This document shows, in pieces, positions 12,209-17,253 of a stretch of DNA of 17,253 bases; positions within the stretch are counted from its first letter, which is position 1, and the number at the start of each line of letters is the position of its first letter. A program made the position numbers and the translations under genes. The notes beneath the pieces are model-generated. The model saw only the letters and a program-made list of their open reading frames with translations, had not been told where the DNA came from and did not search any database. Source of the stretch: Candidatus Cellulosilyticum pullistercoris (GTDB lineage: Bacteria; Bacillota; Clostridia; Lachnospirales; Cellulosilyticaceae); contig JAHLFQ010000052.1 in the NCBI GenBank assembly GCA_018883705.1, positions 1 through 17,253 on the forward strand, read 5' to 3'.

Positions 12209-12277
12209 TTGACATATTTTGGTGCAAATGTTTAGTTGTCAACTGTTATTTTTACATTATAAATCTTATGATATAAT
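12209..12277 (+). promoter_or_regulatory. Promoter region of the VTC/CotH operon
   Basis: The best element is TGATATAAT (hexamer 12272-12277), an extended -10 with a start near 12284. A second option is TTGTCA (12236-12241) with TATAAA (12258-12263) after 16 bases. TTGACA at 12209-12214 has no -10 at 17 bases. The predicted leader then holds TAGGTAA/TTACCTA (12306-12312 and 12321-12327), a 7-bp hairpin 20 bases before the start codon. Confidence 0.5.
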
Positions 12278-12347
12278 AATAAATTGGTATAACTGATATG
12301 ATTATTAGGTAAAAAAGTTATTACCTATGTGCTGGAGGTGATGTTTT

Positions 12348-13046
12348 ATGAATGAAGTTTTTCGGCAAGAAAAGAAATTTTTAATTTCAATTGAAGAATT
12401 TTATAAGTTTAAAGCTTTGTTTTCAAAGGTTATGTATGAGGACGCCCATAGCAAGGAACATGAGTATTATCCAGTGCGTTCACTATATTTTGATTCTATA
12501 GATGATAGGGATTATCAGGAAAAGTTAGATGGTGTAGAAGTTCGAAGAAAGATAAGGCTTAGAAATTATGGAGCGGATAGTGAATTTGCCTTACTTGAAA
12601 TGAAACAAAAACAAGGAGAATTTCAGAAAAAAAGGTCATTAAAACTAAGTAAAGAAGATGCTCTTGAATTAATAAAAGGTAATTACTCTATCTTACTAAA
12701 ATATAAAGAAACATTTGCTAAAGAATGTTATGCAGTCATGACGATGCATTGTTACCGACCTGCCACTGTGGTGACTTATCATAGAAAAGCATTCATTGCA
12801 AAAGAAAATAAGATTCGTGTGACATTCGATTATAATATAGTGACGAATGAAAGTGATTTTAATATCTTCTCGAAAACATTAAATGAATATTCCGTATTTG
12901 ACCCTTATATGGTGATACTTGAGGTCAAATATAACGGATTTTTGTTAGCCTATATCAAAGATATCATCAACCAATGTGAAAAAAGCCAAATAAGCATGAG
13001 TAAATATTGCTTAGGTAGAACAATCAGTAAACACTATGTCTATTAA
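12348..13046 (+). CDS. VTC domain protein (polyphosphate polymerase-like)
   Basis: A 232-residue single VTC domain, the tunnel-shaped triphosphate-tunnel-metalloenzyme fold that in yeast Vtc4 makes polyphosphate from ATP. Basic and acidic tunnel residues are visible in order: RQEKKFLIS, VRSLYFDSIDD, VRRKIRLRNYG, LLEMKQKQGEFQKKRS, VVTYHRKAFI, IRVTFDYNI and VILEVKYNGFL. No membrane span is present, so it should act in the cytosol or dock on the membrane partner encoded next. GGAGGTGAT with a 5-base spacing supports the start. It opens an operon with DUF4956, CotH-like and TIM-barrel-like genes, with gaps of 34, 6 and 13 bases. Bacterial VTC proteins in this setting are not proven to make polyphosphate; a role in phosphate-containing or phosphorylated surface polymers fits the context. 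Confidence 0.85.
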   Translation: MNEVFRQEKKFLISIEEFYKFKALFSKVMYEDAHSKEHEYYPVRSLYFDSIDDRDYQEKLDGVEVRRKIRLRNYGADSEFALLEMKQKQGEFQKKRSLKLSKEDALELIKGNYSILLKYKETFAKECYAVMTMHCYRPATVVTYHRKAFIAKENKIRVTFDYNIVTNESDFNIFSKTLNEYSVFDPYMVILEVKYNGFLLAYIKDIINQCEKSQISMSKYCLGRTISKHYVY

Positions 13047-13080
13047 TATATGAACTAAATAGGTAAAGGAGATTGATAAA

Positions 13081-13758
13081 ATGAGAGATGTGTTAAGTGG
13101 TTTATTAGAACAAGGAACAGCACTGACAACAGAAGACATCGTACTACGTATCGTCGTAGCAGCTATTTTGAGTATTGCTATTTATATTTCATACTGGTAT
13201 ACCCATGTAGGAACAGCATATAGCAAAAAATTCAATGTGTCACTTATGACCTTAACGATTTTAACGTCAACTGTTATGACGGTAATAGGAAACAATATTG
13301 CACTGTCATTAGGGATGGTTGGTGCGTTATCTATTGTTCGTTTTAGAACTGCTATTAAAGATTCAAGAGATACCACTTATATTTTTTGGACCATTATTGT
13401 AGGGATTTGTTGTGGTGCTGGTGATTATGTTGTTGCAGGTGTGGGTTCATTTGTCGTATTTGTCGTTCTTTTTATTATGGGACGTGTACGTAATGAAAAT
13501 AGAATCTTATTGATGGTAAAAGGTTCAAGAAGCAAGGAAATGAGTATAGAAAGTATCGTTTTTGACTACTTTGAAAAGAAAGCCTTATTAAGAGTTAAAA
13601 ATACAACCAATAACAATATAGAATTTATTTTTGAATTATCAAGAAAAACTTATGATCTATCTTATAAAAGAGACCAGAGCATCGTAGAAAAATTATATGA
13701 TTTAGGTGACATAGAGTATGTTAATATTATTACTCAAAATGATGAAATCAGTGGGTAA
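13081..13758 (+). CDS. DUF4956 membrane protein
   Basis: A 225-residue protein with three or four membrane spans: residues about 20-40 (IVLRIVVAAILSIAIYISYW), 55-82 (LMTLTILTSTVMTVIGNNIA and following) and 105-135 (FWTIIVGICCGAGDYVVAGV and following). The hallmark LGMVGALSIVRFRTAIKDSR-D-T between spans two and three identifies the DUF4956 family. The last 90 residues are a cytosolic alpha/beta tail. No enzymatic role is established. DUF4956 genes are regularly next to VTC-domain and CotH genes, suggesting a membrane platform or transporter that works with the VTC protein. AAAGGAGAT serves the start. The stop is followed after six bases by the CotH gene, whose ribosome binding site (GTGGGT) lies over the end of this gene, so the two are probably coupled. 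Confidence 0.87.
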   Translation: MRDVLSGLLEQGTALTTEDIVLRIVVAAILSIAIYISYWYTHVGTAYSKKFNVSLMTLTILTSTVMTVIGNNIALSLGMVGALSIVRFRTAIKDSRDTTYIFWTIIVGICCGAGDYVVAGVGSFVVFVVLFIMGRVRNENRILLMVKGSRSKEMSIESIVFDYFEKKALLRVKNTTNNNIEFIFELSRKTYDLSYKRDQSIVEKLYDLGDIEYVNIITQNDEISG

Positions 13759-13764
13759 TTCAAT

Positions 13765-15231
13765 ATGAAGAGTAAATTAATTTATTTTCTATCGATCAGT
13801 TTAATTTTTTCTATCTGTATCATAGCAGAGTCTTATTCAACGGATAAAAGAGTTCGTATTCATCAGCATCAGATAACACCTGCTATGGTAGAAGAGCAAG
13901 GAAATGATGACAGTTTTAGAACCCATTTACCTATTATAAAAATCAATACAAATAATCAGAAAATCCCTGGGACTCCCATCATAAACGGGAGCACTACGAC
14001 CAAATATGAATTAGCAGAAGATGGGACATCAGACATCGTTGTCAGTTTTGAAGTGATAGATAATAAAGGCATGACAAATGATTTAAATAGTACGCCAACC
14101 ATTCAAACAGATGCAAAGATACACTATAGAGGAAATTCTTCTCGTTATTTTGATAAAAAGTCTTATTCAGTTCAGTTAGTGAATGATTATGGTTCAAATG
14201 AAGAAGAACTATTAGGCATGGCAAGACATGATAAATGGGTACTTAATGGGCCTTTTTTGGACCGTTCTTTGCTTAGGAATTATGTTTGTATGAATATTGC
14301 AGGAGAAATTATGGATTATGCGCCTAATGTGAGATATTGTGAACTGTTTGTGGATGATGAATATAAAGGTGTTTATCTCTTAATGGAACCTATTTCCCAA
14401 GGTGAAGGTAGACTTAATCTAACGAAAACAGAGGATAAAAATAATTACACGAGCTTTATAGTCAATTGGGACCGAGAAGGAAAAGGGAAATATGAACTCA
14501 ATAACTTGACTTACTATACTTTAAAGACTAATGGTTCAACTCTAGATATTCGTTACCCAGGTACAGCTAAATTAACAGAAGAAAAGCTTAACTATATTCA
14601 AGAAGAAATAAGTAAGGTAGAAAAAATTCTGTATTCAAATGATTTGTATCTTGATGATACATATACAGAACTGATAGACATCAATGCATTTGCCGAATAT
14701 TTTATTATTAATGAGTTTTTTAGAAATGTGGATGCTGGGAGATATTCGACTTATTACTATAAAGATATGCGTGAAAAAATAAAACCCGTTGTTTGGGACT
14801 TTAATAATAGTTGTAACAACTATATGGATGAGGAATTTGATGAGTCTGGCTTCTCATTACAAGATACGCCGTGGTTCAGTCAGTTAGTCAAGGATAAAAA
14901 ATTTGTAGCGTTAGTCATAGGAAAATATAGAGAGCTAAGAAAAAGTTATTTATCGGAAGACTATCTAGTGGATTACATTGATTCTACCAATAGATGGCTG
15001 GGGGAAGCTGTTCAGAGAAATGATGAGGTTTGGGGATATGTCTATGATTTAAACCATTATAATCCTTTCAACTTCCTAACACCAGTTGAAAGAAATGTGA
15101 CAAGTCATGAAGAAGCTGTCAAGCAATTTAAAGATTATATTATTAGAAGAGGTAAATGGCTAGATAACCATATTGAATCCTTGTATCAATACTGTGCAGA
15201 CTCTAAGAATGTAAACAACGTAAAGAGATAG
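13765..15231 (+). CDS. CotH kinase-like surface protein
   Basis: A 488-residue exported protein. The N-terminal hydrophobic stretch LIYFLSISLIFSICIIAE is a signal peptide or membrane anchor. The CotH domain (about 110-400) shows IHYRGNSSRYFDKKSYSVQL (glycine-rich turn and candidate ATP lysine), then LLGMARHDKWVLNGPFLDRS-L-L-R-N, VRYCELFVDDEYKGVYLLME, and PVVWDFNNSCNNYM. CotH proteins are atypical kinases, first known from Bacillus spore coat phosphorylation; many are extracellular and tied to surface polymers. Here an Asn follows the Trp-Asp-Phe where many relatives have Asp (WDFD), so one metal ligand may differ. It sits between the DUF4956 gene and a membrane-anchored TIM-barrel-like gene. 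The start ATG is six bases after the previous stop. Substrate and activity are inferred from family only. Confidence 0.85.
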   Translation: MKSKLIYFLSISLIFSICIIAESYSTDKRVRIHQHQITPAMVEEQGNDDSFRTHLPIIKINTNNQKIPGTPIINGSTTTKYELAEDGTSDIVVSFEVIDNKGMTNDLNSTPTIQTDAKIHYRGNSSRYFDKKSYSVQLVNDYGSNEEELLGMARHDKWVLNGPFLDRSLLRNYVCMNIAGEIMDYAPNVRYCELFVDDEYKGVYLLMEPISQGEGRLNLTKTEDKNNYTSFIVNWDREGKGKYELNNLTYYTLKTNGSTLDIRYPGTAKLTEEKLNYIQEEISKVEKILYSNDLYLDDTYTELIDINAFAEYFIINEFFRNVDAGRYSTYYYKDMREKIKPVVWDFNNSCNNYMDEEFDESGFSLQDTPWFSQLVKDKKFVALVIGKYRELRKSYLSEDYLVDYIDSTNRWLGEAVQRNDEVWGYVYDLNHYNPFNFLTPVERNVTSHEEAVKQFKDYIIRRGKWLDNHIESLYQYCADSKNVNNVKR

Positions 15232-15244
15232 AAAGGAGAGTCAA

Positions 15245-17253
15245 ATGAGGAAGTTCATAGGATCTATGTTCATCATTATATTAGGTATGATAGGCCTATT
15301 TTATTTAATATATTTTAAAGGATTTTATATTAATCCATTTACTAATGATTCTCTACAAATCCTATCTAAAGTTGAAAATAAAAGTATCATGGTAAAAGAG
15401 GATGATACATTTAAAGAAATCAGTATCAAAGGCGTCAATCTTCCTTCAAGCATTTCAAATCATAGGTCCACCGATTTTGCTATTGATAAGGAAACTTATT
15501 TAAGATGGTTTAAGTTGATTCAAGAAATGGGTGCGAATACGCTACGAATTTATACAATCTATGACAGCACATTTTATGATGCCTTATATGAATTTAATAA
15601 TGATAACCCTAATCCATTGTATTTACTTCAAGGTATTCGAGTAACAGACTATGCAAATAACTCAAAAAATGATGCCTATAGTAAAGGGTTTTATTATAGC
15701 TTGAGAGAGGATGCAAGAGATGTTGTAGATGTTGTTCATGGTAAGAAAATCATTAGCAACAATAAAACCAAAGGAAGCGGGATCTATACGAAAGATGTAT
15801 CTCCATGGCTATTAGGCTATATGATTGGTTCAGATTGGAATCCAGATACGATTGCTTATACTAATAATAGAAATTATAGTAGCGCTTATGAAGGAAAATA
15901 CTTTAGAACGACTCAAGAGGCCTCGCCTTTTGAAGCGTTATTAGCTGATATTATGGACAAACTCGTGACTTATGAAACTAATAAATATCATTGTCAGTCA
16001 CTCGTAACTTTTTCTTCATCCACTACAACAGACCCCTTTGAATATGAAATAGAATTTTCAAGAGCCGCGGATAAATATGTTTCTCTTGACCCTAATCATA
16101 TTGAAGCTACTGAAAATCTAAAAAGTGGGTACTTTGCTTCCTATCAGTTAGCACAAGTATATACAGGTTTTGAAGAATATTTCTCTGCCGAGCAGAAAGA
16201 AAAGTTATCACCCCTATTAACCGAGCTTACAGGGGCAACAGAGGAAGAAAAATATTTTAAGTTATTAAGTAACTATCATACGATGCCTGTAGTCATTAGT
16301 GAGTTTGGTTTTTCAACCTCTCGTGGAACAGATGAAGTAAGTGGCAACCTAAATGAACAGCAACAAGGTGAGGCCCTTATTAATATGTATCAAAATATCA
16401 TAGATGGAGGATGTCAGGGGGCGATTATCAATTCATGGCAAGATTCTTGGGAAAAAGTATCGTGGAATACATCTTATGCAGTTGAGGTAGATAAAACTTA
16501 TCGCTGGCATGATATTCAAAGCAAAAATACAGGTTATGGCATTTTAGGCTTCAAATCTAATGATATTGAAATAGATGGAGATGATTCTGATTGGCCTAAG
16601 AAGCATACCATTATAAATGATGGAGAGACCTTGGCTTATACATTTTATGATGAAAAAGGACTCTATTTATTCATAAAAAACAATGCACTCACCATGGATA
16701 AAGAATTATATCTTGCGTTAGATATTACGCCTAATAGTGGAAGTAAAACGTATCTAGATAAGGTTCAATTTGACAGAGCGGCCGATTTTATTATTAGGCT
16801 CTCTAAAACCCAAGGGGAGATACTTGTTCATTCGCGTTATGAGTCACTAAGAGAAAACTATCTCGCTCAGATAACAGGTGAAGATCCATTTATCAGATAT
16901 CCTGAGCAAGATGATGAGGAGTCTGTCCCTATTTCTATGATTTGTAAAAGTGATATCTTTGATAATATAGCTTCAAATAATGAGGTAGTAAGACATAGTG
17001 TATTTGAAACAGGAAAGCTGATACAAGGTCATTCTAAGGATAATTCTTTAGCGGACTATTGCTACTCTTTGGAAGGTGTGGAATTACGTATTCCTTGGCA
17101 ATTGCTAAATGTCTCAAATCCTACAGAATTTAAAATTCATGATGATTACTATATGAATTATGGGGTTGAATCTATTTCGGTAGATACCATATACATGGGG
17201 GTTTTCACTGAAGAAAAGAACGATGTTTCTATGAATCAAATAGAACTTAAAGA
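15245..17253 (+). CDS. Membrane-anchored TIM-barrel-like glycoside hydrolase-type protein (partial, 3' end cut)
   Basis: The frame is open from ATG 15245 to the window end (669 codons shown, no stop). GAAAGGAGAG is a strong ribosome binding site. One N-terminal anchor, FIGSMFIIILGMIGLFYLIY, points to an extracellular protein. Residues about 55-400 look like a TIM barrel: EISIKGVNLPSS, LIQEMGANTLRIYTIYD, SPWLLGYMIGSDWNPD and PVVISEFGFS, where Glu353 fits the nucleophile position of GH2/GH5-like enzymes. The first acidic site reads WNPD instead of the usual N-E, so hydrolysis is uncertain. From about 440 on, IEIDGDDSDWPKKHTIINDG and the strands that follow resemble a CBM9/DOMON-like beta sandwich. 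It closes the visible VTC/DUF4956/CotH operon and probably trims or binds the polymer made there. Without the C-terminus the family is not certain. Confidence 0.75.
   Translation, partial: MRKFIGSMFIIILGMIGLFYLIYFKGFYINPFTNDSLQILSKVENKSIMVKEDDTFKEISIKGVNLPSSISNHRSTDFAIDKETYLRWFKLIQEMGANTLRIYTIYDSTFYDALYEFNNDNPNPLYLLQGIRVTDYANNSKNDAYSKGFYYSLREDARDVVDVVHGKKIISNNKTKGSGIYTKDVSPWLLGYMIGSDWNPDTIAYTNNRNYSSAYEGKYFRTTQEASPFEALLADIMDKLVTYETNKYHCQSLVTFSSSTTTDPFEYEIEFSRAADKYVSLDPNHIEATENLKSGYFASYQLAQVYTGFEEYFSAEQKEKLSPLLTELTGATEEEKYFKLLSNYHTMPVVISEFGFSTSRGTDEVSGNLNEQQQGEALINMYQNIIDGGCQGAIINSWQDSWEKVSWNTSYAVEVDKTYRWHDIQSKNTGYGILGFKSNDIEIDGDDSDWPKKHTIINDGETLAYTFYDEKGLYLFIKNNALTMDKELYLALDITPNSGSKTYLDKVQFDRAADFIIRLSKTQGEILVHSRYESLRENYLAQITGEDPFIRYPEQDDEESVPISMICKSDIFDNIASNNEVVRHSVFETGKLIQGHSKDNSLADYCYSLEGVELRIPWQLLNVSNPTEFKIHDDYYMNYGVESISVDTIYMGVFTEEKNDVSMNQIELK

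Noticed and set aside
1..17253. tRNA, rRNA or insertion-sequence transposase genes
   Set aside because: I saw no cloverleaf-like segment with T-loop consensus, no rRNA segment and no DDE or tyrosine/serine recombinase motif on either strand.

Overview
The window is AT-rich (by eye about 30-35% G+C) low-GC Gram-positive DNA. It has strong AAGGAGG-type ribosome binding sites, extended -10 (TGnTATAAT) promoters and short U-tract terminators. The families present (a Cys/Met PLP enzyme, PaiA, a DUF3221-like lipoprotein, a VTC/DUF4956/CotH cluster) fit a Clostridia-class Firmicute, perhaps of the Lachnospirales. That placement is inferred from style and gene content, not from a marker gene.

Layout. 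(1) 1-186: the last 43 codons of a housekeeping Cys/Met-metabolism PLP enzyme and its terminator. (2) About 187-11140: an accessory island in which every protein gene longer than 60 codons is on the + strand, separated by long, gene-poor spacers holding gene remnants. Its cargo is a Septu-type defence pair (ptuA-ptuB), a small membrane protein, a HEPN-motif protein, a broken GNAT gene, an intact PaiA-type acetyltransferase, a lipoprotein, a class II Fic protein and an internally duplicated small protein. (3) 11187-12166: an RluA-family pseudouridine synthase with a strong terminator. (4) 12209 to the window end: a surface-polymer operon coding for a VTC-domain protein, a DUF4956 membrane protein, a CotH kinase-like protein and a membrane-anchored TIM-barrel-like protein that runs off the edge.

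Two repeat systems in the island are not explained by ordinary annotation. First, a small minus-strand gene for a hydrophobic peptide (54 codons, about 4642-4806) faces a short plus-strand RNA with its own promoter and terminator. The two transcripts overlap tail to tail at a shared hairpin, and the peptide mRNA leader can pair with its own Shine-Dalgarno sequence. This is the architecture of a type I toxin-antitoxin locus. The same window holds an RNA-only copy (3238-3353) and a peptide-only copy (8940-9086) that has lost both its promoter and the antisense RNA, so three states of one locus sit within 6 kb. Second, a roughly 48-bp imperfect palindrome built around GTGAACCGTATCAC occurs five times (227, 3091, 3369, 5047, 9111). 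It lies between cargo blocks, and its sequence changes partly preserve pairing. Together these suggest an island assembled block by block, with the repeat as junction or folded RNA/DNA element. That reading is inference; no recombinase gene is in the window.

How the genes work together. PtuA/PtuB should form one ATPase-nuclease defence complex. The HEPN, Fic and type I TA-like genes are typical neighbours of defence or stress functions, but nothing shows they act with Septu. The last four genes, with short gaps, look like one operon acting at the membrane and cell surface.
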